The notes: a model not told the origin generated them from the letters alone. A stretch of 64,000 nucleotides of DNA from Microbacterium terrisoli (GCF_030866805.1 NZ_CP133019.1:2914001-2978000); one strand, 5' to 3'; numbered from the stretch's first letter, positions 41,589-51,593 are shown. Numbers and translations are program-made.

Positions 41589-42541
41589 TCGGGTTCGCCC
41601 GAGATGAGGGCGCGCAGCCAATCGCGTGCCTCGACGAACACCTCGTCGGCGTAGCGGTCGGGGTAGTGCACGATGGCCCGATCCGCGCGCGGATACGACC
41701 CGAGGAACACGACCTTCGGGCTGAACCGACGCAGCCCCAGCAGCGCGTCGGCCATGCGCTCGTCCAGGACGTGTCCGTCGGCATCGACCACGAACCGGTA
41801 CCGGCCCAGCGCATCGCCGATCGGACGCGAGGCCAGCAGCGACAGGTTGATGCCGCGCGTGGCGAACTGCTCGAGCATGTCCAGCAGCGCGCCGGGCCGA
41901 TCGACCGGCAGTTCGACGATGAGCGAGGTCTTGTCGGCCCCGGTGGGCGCCGGCGGTGCCACGGTGCGCCCCACGAGCACGAACCGGGTGACCGCGTTCG
42001 GATTGTCGCCGATGTTCTCACCCAACAGCTCGAGATGATGGTGCTCGACGATGCCGGGCGGCGCGATCGCGGCATCCACCTGCGTCGTCCCGTCCAGCAT
42101 CTCCACGGCCGCCGCCACATTGCTGGATGCCGGCAGGTGCGCGTGCGAGGGGACGTGGGCGCCGAGCCAGTCAAGGCACTGCGCGTAGGCGACGGGGTGG
42201 GCGGCGATCGTGTGCACGTCGGCCAACGACGTGCCGGGGCGAGCGACCAGCACGAACTGCACCGGCACGAGGTATTCGCCGATGATCCGCAGCCCGGGAA
42301 TGGTCGCCAACGCGTCCTGCGTCGTGGACACGCCGCCGTCGACCGAGTTCTCGATCGCGATCATGGCGGCATCCGACCGGCCGTCGACGACGTCGGCGAG
42401 CGCCTCGGGCACGTTGTTCACCGTGTGCCAGTTCTGACCGCGCGCTTCGGGCACCTGTGCGAGCGCTGCCTCGGTGAACGTTCCGGCCGGTCCCAGATAG
42501 CTGTAGGTTCTGCGAGCGGATGTCTCGGCGTCGGAGTTCAC
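41582..42541 (-). CDS. pheA: Prephenate dehydratase
   Basis: Converts prephenate to phenylpyruvate in phenylalanine synthesis. 319 residues: PDT domain (~8-195) with YLGPAGTFTEAAL, the IENSVDGG segment and NAVTRFVLVG (TRF motif), then a C-terminal ACT domain (~207-290), with LLASRPIGDALGRYRF in place of the usual ESRP Phe-binding signature. It is monofunctional, lacking a chorismate mutase domain. GTG start at 42541, leaderless (TAGGCT six bases upstream). Feedback inhibition by phenylalanine is expected from the ACT domain. Confidence 0.95.
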   Translation of the reverse strand: MNSDAETSARRTYSYLGPAGTFTEAALAQVPEARGQNWHTVNNVPEALADVVDGRSDAAMIAIENSVDGGVSTTQDALATIPGLRIIGEYLVPVQFVLVARPGTSLADVHTIAAHPVAYAQCLDWLGAHVPSHAHLPASSNVAAAVEMLDGTTQVDAAIAPPGIVEHHHLELLGENIGDNPNAVTRFVLVGRTVAPPAPTGADKTSLIVELPVDRPGALLDMLEQFATRGINLSLLASRPIGDALGRYRFVVDADGHVLDERMADALLGLRRFSPKVVFLGSYPRADRAIVHYPDRYADEVFVEARDWLRALISGEPEA

Positions 42542-42627
42542 CGTGACAGCCTATCGGCGTCGGCCACCGTGTCATCGAAAGTCGATTCACAGTGTCACCC
42601 GCGGCGCGAAGAAGGCAGACTGGGGGC

Positions 42628-44268
42628 ATGAGTCGTGCAGGACAGCCCGCCCAAGAGTCCGACCTCATCGACATCGATGAGGTCATCAACGCCTATTACG
42701 ATCTTCGGCCGGATGCCTCGGTCCCCTCGCAGCGGGTGGCGTTCGGCACCAGCGGCCACCGCGGATCTTCGCTGACGCACAGCTTCAACGAAGACCACAT
42801 CCTGGCCACGACCCAGGCCATCGTCGATTACCGCAACCGTCAGGGCATCGCCGGCCCCCTGTTCCTGGGGCGCGACACGCACGGGCTCTCGCGGCCCGCC
42901 GAGCGCACCGCCGTCGAGGTGCTCGTGGCGAACGGCGTCGACGTGCGATCGGACTCGCGCAACTCGTGGACGCCGACCCCCGCGCTCAGCCACGCGATCC
43001 TCACCTACAACCGGGGACGGGATGCCGCAGACCCGGGCCGGGCGGACGGCATCGTGGTCACCCCCAGCCACAACCCGCCTGCCGACGGCGGCTTCAAGTA
43101 CAACCCGCCGAACGGCGGCCCCGCCGACACCGACGCCACCGGCTGGATCGCCGACCGGGCGAACGAACTGATCACCGGCGGCCTCGAAGAGGTCAAGCGC
43201 ATCCGCTTCGCCGACATCGACGGCGACGCGCTGGGCCACTACGACTTCCGGCAGAACTACGTCGCCGATCTGCAGAACATCATCGACGTCGAGGCGATCC
43301 GGCGCGCAGGCGTCCGCATCGGCGCCGACCCGCTGGGCGGCGCATCGGTGGACTACTGGGCGCTGATCGGCGAGATGTACGAGCTGGACCTCACCGTCGT
43401 CAACCCCGAGGTCGACCCGACCTGGCGATTCATGACGCTGGACTGGGACGAGAAGATCCGCATGGACCCGTCGTCGCCGTCGGCGATGGCAGCCCTGGTC
43501 GCCCGCCGCAGCGAGTTCGACCTGCTCACCGGCAACGACGCCGACGCCGACCGGCACGGCATCGTCACGCCCGATGCGGGCCTGATGAACCCGAACCATT
43601 ACCTGGCCGTGGCGATCGACTACCTCTTCACCCACCGCCCGAACTGGCCCGCAGATGCCGCCGTGGGCAAGACGCTCGTCTCATCGATGATCATCGACCG
43701 GGTCGCGGCATCCATCGACCGCACGCTGCTGGAGGTTCCGGTCGGATTCAAATGGTTCGTGCCGGGGCTGCTCGACGGCTCGGTCGCGTTCGGCGGCGAA
43801 GAGTCGGCGGGTGCGTCGTTCCTTCGCCGTGACGGCTCGGTGTGGACCACCGACAAGGACGGCATCCTGCTGTGCCTGCTGGCATCGGAGATCCTGGCGG
43901 TCACCGGCAAGACCCCGTCGCAGCGCTATGCGGAATTGGAGGCGCAGTTCGGCGCCTCGGCGTATCAGCGGGTGGATGCCGCAGCCACCACGGAGCAGAA
44001 GGCGGCCCTTGCCCGCCTGTCGCCCGACGATGTGACGGCAACCACGCTGGCCGGTGAGCCGATCACCGCGAAGCTCTCGCACGCGCCCGGCAACGGCGCT
44101 GCGATCGGAGGGCTGAAAGTGCAGACCGCCGACGCTTGGTTCGCCGCGCGTCCGTCGGGCACCGAAGACGTCTACAAGCTGTACGCCGAGTCGCTGCGCG
44201 GCGAAGAGCACCTGCGGCAGGTGCAGGACGAGGCACGCGCGGTGGTCGCCGCCGCCCTCGGCCAGTGA
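42628..44268 (+). CDS. pgm: Phosphoglucomutase (alpha-D-glucose-specific)
   Basis: Interconverts glucose-1-phosphate and glucose-6-phosphate, the exit of the Leloir pathway encoded further right. 546 residues: GTSGHRG, active-site phosphoserine loop [11 protein letters not shown], metal site [11 protein letters not shown], sugar-specificity loop [11 protein letters not shown], and phosphate-binding [10 protein letters not shown] at the C-terminus, in the order of the PGM1/Pgm family. Start at ATG 42628; CAGACT six bases upstream is close to the leaderless consensus. A 15-bp tandem duplication includes its stop codon. Confidence 0.95.
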   Translation: MSRAGQPAQESDLIDIDEVINAYYDLRPDASVPSQRVAFGTSGHRGSSLTHSFNEDHILATTQAIVDYRNRQGIAGPLFLGRDTHGLSRPAERTAVEVLVANGVDVRSDSRNSWTPTPALSHAILTYNRGRDAADPGRADGIVVTPSHNPPADGGFKYNPPNGGPADTDATGWIADRANELITGGLEEVKRIRFADIDGDALGHYDFRQNYVADLQNIIDVEAIRRAGVRIGADPLGGASVDYWALIGEMYELDLTVVNPEVDPTWRFMTLDWDEKIRMDPSSPSAMAALVARRSEFDLLTGNDADADRHGIVTPDAGLMNPNHYLAVAIDYLFTHRPNWPADAAVGKTLVSSMIIDRVAASIDRTLLEVPVGFKWFVPGLLDGSVAFGGEESAGASFLRRDGSVWTTDKDGILLCLLASEILAVTGKTPSQRYAELEAQFGASAYQRVDAAATTEQKAALARLSPDDVTATTLAGEPITAKLSHAPGNGAAIGGLKVQTADAWFAARPSGTEDVYKLYAESLRGEEHLRQVQDEARAVVAAALGQ

Positions 44269-44292
44269 CGCATGACTCAGTGACGCATGACC
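44263..44292 (+). repeat. 15-bp tandem duplication at the pgm stop codon
   Basis: CAGTGACGCATGAC(T/C) occurs twice in direct succession, the first copy spanning the last codon and TGA stop. The second copy repeats the stop downstream. Apparent slippage duplication. Confidence 0.8.
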
Positions 44293-44307
44293 CGGGGACG
44301 GCCTGAC

Positions 44308-45321
44308 TCAGCGCGCGGCGGTGCTCGCGCGCACGATCAGCTCGGTGGGCACGAGGTCGGGTGAGGGCGCGTCGACACCGTCGATCTGCTGCAGCAGGGC
44401 TGTCAGTGCCAGCACCCCCACCCGTTCGAAGTGCTGGTGGATCGTCGTCAGGGGCGGCCAGAAGTTCGCCGCCTCGCGGGTGTCGTCGAAGCCGACGACG
44501 CTGATGTCCGTGGGCACCGATCGGCCCGTCTCGTGGAACGCGCGCATCGCCCCCAGCGCCATCTGATCGTTGGCGGCGAACACCGCGGTCACCGTCGGCT
44601 CGGCGGCAAGCGCGAGCCCCGCGCGGTATCCGGAATCGGCGCTCCAGTCGCCGCGCAGCGGCTGATGCACCGGCGCGCCCCAGCCGACCAGCGTGTCACG
44701 CCACGACTGCAGGCGCCGTTCCGCCGAGAACGACTCGACCGGTCCCGCGATGTGCCGCACGGTCTGGTGCCCGAGGTCGAGCAGGTGCTCGGTGGCCAGC
44801 CGCGCGCCCTGCGCCTGGTCGGTGTCCACGACCGGGCGGCGCGCCTGCGCGCCGGCGTCGACGACGACCACCGGCAGGCCCGACGGCAGTTCGATCTCGG
44901 CCTGATGCAGCAGGTGCGCCTCGATGACGATGACGATGCCGTCCACCGCCTGCTCGCTCAATTGCGCGAAGGCCCCCGAAACACTGGCCTGGGTCGCGGC
45001 ATCCAACGGAATCAAGGTCAGGGCGTAGCCAGCCGCCGCCGCCTCGGTGGCGATGGCCTCCAGCGTGCGCATGTTGCCGTATGACGACAGGGTGAACATG
45101 ATCACGCCGATCGTGCGGTAGCGCCCCGATTTCAGTGCACGCGCTGCGCTGTTGGGTCGATAGCCGAGCGTCTGCATCGCGGCGATCACGCGTTCGCGGG
45201 TCGCGGGGCGCACGACATCCTTGCCGTTGGCCACGCGCGACACCGTCTGCGCCGACACTCCGGCCTCGCGGGCGACGTCGTTGATCGACGGCTCGCGTCG
45301 AGGCCGACCGGTGCTCTGCAT
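44308..45321 (-). CDS. LacI-family repressor of the galactoside ABC operon
   Basis: 337 residues: N-terminal HTH INDVAREAGVSAQTVSRVANG with hinge helix LKSGRYRTIG, then a periplasmic-binding-like sensor domain with FAANDQMALGAM and SVVGFDDT. ATG 45321 with GGAGGGG upstream; a longer frame to 45420 would run through the operators. Divergent from the ABC importer genes with two 14-bp LacI-type operators between, so it very likely represses the transporter and itself; the inducer is probably a galactoside or galactose derivative. Confidence 0.93.
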   Translation of the reverse strand: MQSTGRPRREPSINDVAREAGVSAQTVSRVANGKDVVRPATRERVIAAMQTLGYRPNSAARALKSGRYRTIGVIMFTLSSYGNMRTLEAIATEAAAAGYALTLIPLDAATQASVSGAFAQLSEQAVDGIVIVIEAHLLHQAEIELPSGLPVVVVDAGAQARRPVVDTDQAQGARLATEHLLDLGHQTVRHIAGPVESFSAERRLQSWRDTLVGWGAPVHQPLRGDWSADSGYRAGLALAAEPTVTAVFAANDQMALGAMRAFHETGRSVPTDISVVGFDDTREAANFWPPLTTIHQHFERVGVLALTALLQQIDGVDAPSPDLVPTELIVRASTAAR

Positions 45322-45340
45322 CGCCCCTCCTTCTGCTGGA

Positions 45341-45388
45341 TGTTTGCGTTGACATCGTAGCGGGAAGTCGCGTATGTTTGCGTAAACA
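45341..45388 (+). promoter_or_regulatory. Promoter of the galactoside ABC operon with two LacI-type operators
   Basis: Operator 1 TGTTTGCGTTGACA (45341-45354) contains the consensus -35 TTGACA (45349-45354). An 18-bp spacer leads to -10 TATGTT (45373-45378). Operator 2 TGTTTGCGTAAACA (45375-45388) covers the -10 end and start point. Centres are 34 bp apart. Occupancy would block RNA polymerase at both promoter elements. Confidence 0.78.
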
Positions 45389-45476
45389 ACGAGTGGATGC
45401 CGCATCCGCCCATTGCGCAACCCCGTGTGCGCAACCCGTGACCCGCACCCTCAGTACCCCTGAATGAGGCCCGTCG

Positions 45477-46406
45477 ATGACGACCACCATCGCACCACCG
45501 CTGACAAGCGGCCCGCCGACCTCGGCGCGCCACCGCACCACACGCGACTGGCGGGGCTGGGCGTTCGTCGCCCCGTTCATGATCGTGTTCGCGCTCGTCT
45601 TCCTCGCCCCGCTGGCCTACTCGGTCTACCTCAGCCTCTTCCGCACCCAGCTGGTGGGCGGCACGACCTTCGTGGGATTCGAGAACTACCTGCAGGCACT
45701 GACCGATCCGCAGTTCTGGCAGGCCTTCGGCCGGGTCTTCGCGTTCCTGGTCGTCCAGGTGCCGATCATGCTGATCCTGGCCCTGGCCGCAGCGCTCGCA
45801 CTGGACAGCGCCCGGCTGCGCGGAGCGTCGTTCTTCCGCATCACGCTGTTCCTGCCCTACGCCGTGCCGGCCGTGGTGGCCGTGCTGATGTGGGGGTACA
45901 TCTACGGCGACCAGTTCGGCCTGACCGCGAACATCAACCACCTGGTCGTCGGCTTCGACCTGTTCACCCCCTTCGCCAAGCAATGGATGCTGGTGTCCAT
46001 CGGCAACATCGTCACGTGGGAGTTCGTCGGCTACAACATGCTGATCTTCTACTCCTCGCTGAAGACGATCCCCACCGAGCTGTACGAAGCCGCATCCATC
46101 GACGGTGCGGGAGCCTGGCGCACGGTCTTCTCGATCAAGATCCCCGCCCTGCGCGGCGCCATCGTGATCGCCACCATCTTCTCGATCATCGGCAGCTTCC
46201 AGCTGTTCAACGAGCCGAACATCCTGCGCCCGCTCGCCCCGAACGTGATCACGACCTACTACACGCCGAACATGTACGCATACAACCTCTCGTTCGCCGG
46301 TCAGCAGTTCAACTACGCCGCGACCGTCGCCATCATCATGGGCGTCATCACCGCCGTCATCGCCTACGTCGTGCAGTTGCGCGGCTCCCGAGCGGAGGTC
46401 AAATGA
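45477..46406 (+). CDS. Sugar ABC transporter permease, MalF-type
   Basis: 309-residue CUT1-class permease: six or so membrane helices and the EAA loop EAASIDGAGAWRTVFSIKIP for contact with a shared MsiK-like ATPase, which is not encoded here. First gene of the operon behind the two-operator promoter. TGA overlaps the start of the second permease (ATGATGA). Substrate inferred as a beta-galactoside from the GH35 and Leloir genes downstream. Confidence 0.93.
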   Translation: MTTTIAPPLTSGPPTSARHRTTRDWRGWAFVAPFMIVFALVFLAPLAYSVYLSLFRTQLVGGTTFVGFENYLQALTDPQFWQAFGRVFAFLVVQVPIMLILALAAALALDSARLRGASFFRITLFLPYAVPAVVAVLMWGYIYGDQFGLTANINHLVVGFDLFTPFAKQWMLVSIGNIVTWEFVGYNMLIFYSSLKTIPTELYEAASIDGAGAWRTVFSIKIPALRGAIVIATIFSIIGSFQLFNEPNILRPLAPNVITTYYTPNMYAYNLSFAGQQFNYAATVAIIMGVITAVIAYVVQLRGSRAEVK

Positions 46407-47332
46407 TGACCGCTGCGACCGCACGCTCGGCCGCCGCCACCCGCGCCCCGGCCTTCGCCCGCCAGAACCGCACCTCCACTCATCCGCTGCGACCGCGCTC
46501 GTCGAAGCTGCTGCTGATCGTCATGATCGCGTACGCCGTGTACGCGCTCGTGCCGCTGGTGTGGCTGATCATCAATGCGACCAAGACACAGGCGGGACTG
46601 TTCTCCAGCTTCGGGCTGTGGTTCGGCGGCGACGTCGCGTTCTGGGACAACCTCACCCAGACCCTGACCTACGACGACGGCATCTTCGTGCGGTGGCTGG
46701 GCAACACGCTGCTGTACGTCGTGGTCGGCGCGGGTGGCGCCACCCTGCTGGCGACACTGGCCGGGTACGGACTGGCCAAGTACCGTTTTCCGGGCAGGCG
46801 CGCGGTATTCGCGATCGTCCTGGGCGCGGTCGCCGTGCCGGGAACGGCCCTCGCGGTGCCCACCTTCCTTCTGTTCAGCCAGCTGGGGCTGACCAACACC
46901 CCGTGGGCGGTGATCGTCCCATCGCTGATCAGCCCGTTCGGGCTGTATCTGATCTGGGTCTACGCAGCCGACTCGGTGCCCACCGAGCTTCTCGAGGCGG
47001 CGCGCATGGACGGCGCGAGCGAGCTGCGCACGTTCTTCACCATCTCCATCCGACTGCTGACCCCGGGCATCGTCACGGTGCTGCTGTTCACGGTCGTGGC
47101 CACCTGGAACAACTACTTCCTCCCCCTGATCATGCTCAGCGACCCGAAGTGGTACCCGCTGACGATCGGCCTGAACCAGTGGGCCGCCCAGGCACAGGGC
47201 GCGGGCGCGCAGCCCATCTACAACCTCGTGATCATGGGCTCCCTGCTCACGATCGTCCCCATCGTCATCGCGTTCCTCCTGCTGCAGCGGTTCTGGCAGT
47301 CGGGACTGAGCGCCGGAAGCGTCAAGCAGTGA
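46403..47332 (+). CDS. Sugar ABC transporter permease, MalG-type
   Basis: 309 residues, partner of the preceding permease. Hydrophobic helices begin with LLLIVMIAYAVYALVPLVWL; the EAA loop is EAARMDGASELRTFFTISIRL. GGAGG precedes two consecutive ATGs at 46403 and 46406, both overlapping the upstream stop; the second has the better spacing. No ATPase gene is in the operon, as is usual for CUT1 importers of actinobacteria that share one multi-use ATPase. Confidence 0.93.
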   Translation: MMTAATARSAAATRAPAFARQNRTSTHPLRPRSSKLLLIVMIAYAVYALVPLVWLIINATKTQAGLFSSFGLWFGGDVAFWDNLTQTLTYDDGIFVRWLGNTLLYVVVGAGGATLLATLAGYGLAKYRFPGRRAVFAIVLGAVAVPGTALAVPTFLLFSQLGLTNTPWAVIVPSLISPFGLYLIWVYAADSVPTELLEAARMDGASELRTFFTISIRLLTPGIVTVLLFTVVATWNNYFLPLIMLSDPKWYPLTIGLNQWAAQAQGAGAQPIYNLVIMGSLLTIVPIVIAFLLLQRFWQSGLSAGSVKQ

Positions 47333-47391
47333 CCTGCTTGCCACCACCCTCGATCCGCGTCCGCGGGCGGGGCACTCGAAAGGACACAGCA

Positions 47392-48756
47392 ATGAAGCAC
47401 ATGTCAGGTGCGCGTCGCCGGCTCGTCGCGGTCGCGACGCTCGGCACGGTGGCCGCACTCGCCCTCGCGGGCTGCGCGGGGTCCAGCGACAGCGACGGAA
47501 GCGGCACCAGCCAGACCGCGGCATCCGGCAGCCTCGACTCGGTCAAAGCGGCACTGGACAAGGGCGGCGAGATCACCTACTGGTCGTGGACCCCGTCGGC
47601 CAAGGCGCAGGTCGCCGCCTTCGAGAAGGCGTACCCGAAGGTCAAGGTCAACCTCGTGAACGCGGGCACCGCGAACGACGAGTACACGAAGCTGCAGAAC
47701 GCGATCAAGGCCGGCTCGGGCGCGCCCGACGTCGTGCAGATCGAGTACTACGCCTTCCCGCAGTTCGAGCTGCAGAACGCGCTGCGCGACCTCGCCCCGT
47801 ACGGCTTCGCCGGTCTGAAGGACGACTACACGGCCTCGACGTGGGGCTCGGTCACCTCGGGCGAGAAGATCCTCGGACTGCCGCAGGACTCCGGTCCCAT
47901 GGCGCTGTTCTACAACAAGACCGTGTTCGACAAGTACGGCCTGACCGTGCCCAAGACGTGGGACGAGTACATCGCCGACGCCGAGAAGCTGCACACGGCC
48001 GACCCGACGAAGTACATCACCAACGACATCGGCGACGCGGGCTTCGCCACCAGCATGATCTGGCAGGCCGGCGGCCAGCCGTTCGCCACCTCCGGCACCA
48101 ACGTCACGATCAATCTGCAGGACGACGGCTCGAAGAAGTGGGCCGGCACCTGGAACACGCTCGTGTCCAAGGGCCTGGTCGCCCCGACCGGCAGCTGGAG
48201 CGACGAGTGGTTCACGGGTCTGGGCAACGGCAGCATCGCCTCCCTCGTGATCGGCGCGTGGATGCCCGGCAACCTCGAGTCCGGCGCACCGGCGGGCTCG
48301 GGCAACTGGCGCGTGGCACCCATGCCCACCTATGACGGTCAGCCGGCGTCGGCAGAGAACGGCGGCGGAGGACAGGCAGTCACCCAGCAGAGCAAGAACC
48401 CGGAGCTTGCCGCCGGATTCCTGTGGTGGCTCGACAACAGCGACGAGTCGATCTCGACGTTCCTGAAGAGCGGCGGATTCCCCTCCACGACGGCGCAGCT
48501 GTCCAGCGACGAGTTCCTCAATGAGGCGCCCGAGTACTTCGGCGGGCAGAAGATCAACCAGGTGCTGGCCGACGCCGCCAAGAACGTGGTGCCCGGATGG
48601 CACTACCTGCCCTTCCAGGTGTATGCGAACAGCATCTTCGGGGACACCGTCGGACAGTCCTACACCGACAAGAGCGACCTGAACGCCGGACTGCACAAGT
48701 GGCAGGACGCCCTGGTGAAGTACGGCAACGCCCAGGGCTTCAGCGTCAACAAGTAG
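47392..48756 (+). CDS. Sugar-binding lipoprotein of the galactoside ABC importer
   Basis: 454 residues: signal peptide with lipobox ALAGC (Cys near residue 28), Ser/Gly tether, then an extracellular solute-binding protein family 1 fold (TYWSWTPSAKAQV, PDVVQIEYYAFPQF, GLPQDSGPMALFYN). AAAGGA Shine-Dalgarno upstream of ATG 47392. It captures the sugar and hands it to the two permeases. A strong hairpin follows the stop, so its transcript is probably the most abundant of the operon. Confidence 0.93.
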   Translation: MKHMSGARRRLVAVATLGTVAALALAGCAGSSDSDGSGTSQTAASGSLDSVKAALDKGGEITYWSWTPSAKAQVAAFEKAYPKVKVNLVNAGTANDEYTKLQNAIKAGSGAPDVVQIEYYAFPQFELQNALRDLAPYGFAGLKDDYTASTWGSVTSGEKILGLPQDSGPMALFYNKTVFDKYGLTVPKTWDEYIADAEKLHTADPTKYITNDIGDAGFATSMIWQAGGQPFATSGTNVTINLQDDGSKKWAGTWNTLVSKGLVAPTGSWSDEWFTGLGNGSIASLVIGAWMPGNLESGAPAGSGNWRVAPMPTYDGQPASAENGGGGQAVTQQSKNPELAAGFLWWLDNSDESISTFLKSGGFPSTTAQLSSDEFLNEAPEYFGGQKINQVLADAAKNVVPGWHYLPFQVYANSIFGDTVGQSYTDKSDLNAGLHKWQDALVKYGNAQGFSVNK

Positions 48757-48770
48757 CGTTCCCCGTCACT

Positions 48771-48803
48771 GCGGGGCGGCCCGACCAGAGGCGGCCGCCC
48801 CGC
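48771..48803 (+). terminator. Hairpin after the binding-protein gene
   Basis: GCGGGGCGGCC (48771-48781) pairs perfectly with 48793-48803 across an 11-nt loop, followed by TTCTCCTT. Partial terminator between the importer and the beta-galactosidase gene; matches the hairpin after ytfQ in position and probable role. Confidence 0.72.
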
Positions 48804-48826
48804 TTCTCCTTCACCGAAAGCATCCC

Positions 48827-50578
48827 GTGAGCTCCTTCACCATCGGCGAGTCCGACTTCCTTCTCGACGGCGCGCCGCACCGGGTGCTGTCGGGGGCGAT
48901 CCACTACTTCCGCGTGCACCCCGATCAGTGGGCCGACCGTATCCACAAGGCCCGGCTGATGGGCCTGAACACGATCGAGACGTACGTCGCCTGGAACGCC
49001 CACGAGCCCGCGCGCGGGCAGTGGGATGCCACGGGCCCGGGCGACCTCGGACGGTTCCTCGACCTCGTGGCGGCCGAAGGTCTGCACGCCATCGTCCGGC
49101 CGGGGCCGTACATCTGCGCGGAATGGCACAACGGAGGCCTGCCCGCGTGGCTGACTGCGCTGCCCGGCGTCGGGCTGCGACGCAGCGAGCCGACGTATCT
49201 CGCCGAGCTCGACCGGTACCTGCGCCGCGTGTACGACATCGTCGTCCCCCGCCAGATCGACCGCGGCGGGCCGGTGCTGCTCGTGCAGATCGAGAACGAG
49301 TACGGCGCATACGGCGACGACCAGGACTACCTGCGCGAGCTGGTGCGCATCACTCGGGATGCCGGCGTCACGGTGCCGCTGACGACCGTCGACCAGCCGC
49401 AGCCGCAGATGCTGCGCGACGGATCGCTGCCCGAACTGCATCGCACCGGATCCTTCGGGTCGCACAGCGCGCAGCGCCTGGCGACGCTGCGTGAGCACCA
49501 GCCCACCGGACCGCTGATGTGCGCGGAGTTCTGGGACGGCTGGTTCGACTGGTGGGGCGGCGTGCACCACACCACCGGTGCGGAGCAGGCCGCGGCCGAA
49601 CTGGAGACGCTGCTGGCCGCAGGCGCATCCGTGAACATCTACATGTTCCACGGAGGGACGAACTTCGCTCTCACGAACGGAGCCAACCACAAGGGCCGGT
49701 ACCTGCCGCTGACGACGTCGTACGACTACGACGCGCCGCTGGATGAGGCCGGCAACCCCACCCCCAAATTCTTCGCGCTGCGCGATGTGATCGCCCGGTA
49801 CGCTCCTGTTCCCGACGAGGTGCCCGCCGACGCGGTGCCGGCGCCGACACCGGAGGCCGTCTTCACCGCCACCGCGCCCCTCTTCGAGGCCGCGCCGGTC
49901 ATCGCATCGGGTGCGCCCACCGCGATCCCGCTCTCCTTCGACGACCTCGGCGTCGACAGCGGGCTGGTCCGCTACCGGGCGACGCTGCCGGCGGGCTCCG
50001 CCGGGGGCGTCCTCGAGGTCGACGCCGTGCGCGACGGCGCATGGGTGTTCGTCGACGGCGCACGGGCCGGGCGCCTCTCGCGCTCACGACACGAGCGCGC
50101 GCTGGTCATCCCCGCCGGCCGTCGGATCGACATCCTGGTCGAAGAGCAGGGCCGGGTCAACTACGGCAGCCGCCTGGGCGAGACGAAGGGACTGATCGGT
50201 GCACCGCGGCTGAACGGTGCTGCGATCACGGGATGGTCTGCCGATCCTGTCGACCTCACCGGGGCGGCTGCGGCATCCCTGCCCGAACGCGCGGGCACCG
50301 GACCGCTCACCGGGCCGTGCATCGCCCGCGGCGCGTTCACGCTCACCGAGCCCGCCGATCTGTTCTTGGACACCGACGGCTGGGGGCACGGCTTCGCTTT
50401 CGTGAACGGGTTCGCACTGGGCCGCTACCGCGCGACCGGTCCGCAGCGCACACTGTACGTACCGGGCCCGGTCACCCGGGTCGGGCAGAATGAAATCACG
50501 GTGATCGAACTCGAGCAGCTGCCCACCGACCGCGCACGTTTCGCGCCCGCACCGCTGCTCGGACCGACAGAGGAGTGA
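48827..50578 (+). CDS. Glycoside hydrolase family 35 beta-galactosidase
   Basis: Hydrolyses terminal beta-D-galactosyl residues. 583 residues: the TIM-barrel begins SGAIHYFRVHPDQW; acid/base Glu158 sits in QIENEYG and nucleophile Glu234 in MCAEFWDGWFDWWGG; C-terminal jelly-roll modules follow (~400-575), including GWGHGFAFVNGFALGRY. There is no signal peptide, so it acts on imported galactosides in the cytoplasm. GTG 48827 start with a weak ribosome site. Downstream galE starts 2 bp after its stop. Confidence 0.93.
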   Translation: MSSFTIGESDFLLDGAPHRVLSGAIHYFRVHPDQWADRIHKARLMGLNTIETYVAWNAHEPARGQWDATGPGDLGRFLDLVAAEGLHAIVRPGPYICAEWHNGGLPAWLTALPGVGLRRSEPTYLAELDRYLRRVYDIVVPRQIDRGGPVLLVQIENEYGAYGDDQDYLRELVRITRDAGVTVPLTTVDQPQPQMLRDGSLPELHRTGSFGSHSAQRLATLREHQPTGPLMCAEFWDGWFDWWGGVHHTTGAEQAAAELETLLAAGASVNIYMFHGGTNFALTNGANHKGRYLPLTTSYDYDAPLDEAGNPTPKFFALRDVIARYAPVPDEVPADAVPAPTPEAVFTATAPLFEAAPVIASGAPTAIPLSFDDLGVDSGLVRYRATLPAGSAGGVLEVDAVRDGAWVFVDGARAGRLSRSRHERALVIPAGRRIDILVEEQGRVNYGSRLGETKGLIGAPRLNGAAITGWSADPVDLTGAAAASLPERAGTGPLTGPCIARGAFTLTEPADLFLDTDGWGHGFAFVNGFALGRYRATGPQRTLYVPGPVTRVGQNEITVIELEQLPTDRARFAPAPLLGPTEE

Positions 50579-50579
50579 T

Positions 50580-51557
50580 ATGTCCTGGCTCGTGACCGGC
50601 GGCGCCGGATACATCGGCGCCCACATCGTCCGCGCGCTGGCCGCGGCGGGGCTGGCGCCGGTCGTGATCGACGACCTGTCCAGCGGGCACGCGGACTTCG
50701 TGCCGGCCGGGGTGCCGTTCATCCACGGCACGATCCTGGATCGAGACCTCGTCATCCAGACGCTGCGCGCGCACGACGTGCGCGGTGTCATCCACGTCGC
50801 CGGATTCAAGTACGCGGGGGTCTCGGTACGGCGGCCGCTGCACACCTACACGCAGAACGTGGACGGCACACGCATCGTGCTCGAGGCGATGGCCGCCGCA
50901 GACGTCACGAACCTCGTCTTCTCGTCGTCGGCGGCCGTCTACGGCACTCCCGACGTGCCGCTGGTGACCGAGGACTTGCCCAAGCGGCCGGCGTCGCCCT
51001 ACGGCGAGTCCAAGCTCATCGGCGAGTGGCTGATCGCCGATCAGGGTGTCGCGACGGCCGAGTCCGCGCATCCGCTGCGCCACACGTCGCTGCGGTACTT
51101 CAACGTCGTCGGCTCGGGCGATGCCGCGGTGTACGACTCGAGCCCGCACAACCTGTTCCCGCTCGTGTTCGAGGCGCTGCTGGCCGGACACACTCCGAAG
51201 ATCTTCGGCGACGACTACGCCACCCCAGACGGCACGAACGTGCGCGACTATGTGCACGTGGCCGACATCGCCGCCGCCCACGTCGTGGCCGCCCAGCGGC
51301 TCGCGTCGAAAGCGGCGATCGAGCCCGCCTACAACCTCGGGTCCCAGAACGGGCTGTCGGTCAGACAGATCATGGATGCCATGGCCCGCGTGACCGGGAT
51401 CTCTTTCGTGCCCGAGATCGCGCCGCGGCGGCCCGGCGACCCCGACCGGATCGTGGCGACCGGACAGCTGGCCGCCCGCGACCTGGACTGGGCGAACCGC
51501 CATACGGTGGATGAGATGGTGCGCTCGGGCTGGGAGGCGGCCGCCGCCGCGCGCTGA
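50580..51557 (+). CDS. galE: UDP-glucose 4-epimerase
   Basis: Leloir enzyme interconverting UDP-galactose and UDP-glucose. 325 residues: NAD-binding GGAGYIGAH at the N-terminus, SSSAAVYGTPD with the catalytic Ser/Thr position, and SPYGESK giving the Tyr-xxx-Lys pair near residue 141. GAGGAG in the end of the GH35 gene serves as ribosome site, so the gene is translationally coupled to beta-galactosidase. The only epimerase in the cluster. Confidence 0.94.
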   Translation: MSWLVTGGAGYIGAHIVRALAAAGLAPVVIDDLSSGHADFVPAGVPFIHGTILDRDLVIQTLRAHDVRGVIHVAGFKYAGVSVRRPLHTYTQNVDGTRIVLEAMAAADVTNLVFSSSAAVYGTPDVPLVTEDLPKRPASPYGESKLIGEWLIADQGVATAESAHPLRHTSLRYFNVVGSGDAAVYDSSPHNLFPLVFEALLAGHTPKIFGDDYATPDGTNVRDYVHVADIAAAHVVAAQRLASKAAIEPAYNLGSQNGLSVRQIMDAMARVTGISFVPEIAPRRPGDPDRIVATGQLAARDLDWANRHTVDEMVRSGWEAAAAAR

Positions 51558-51593
51558 CCCTCGCTCATCGATGGGTCGGCGGCACGAGGACGA

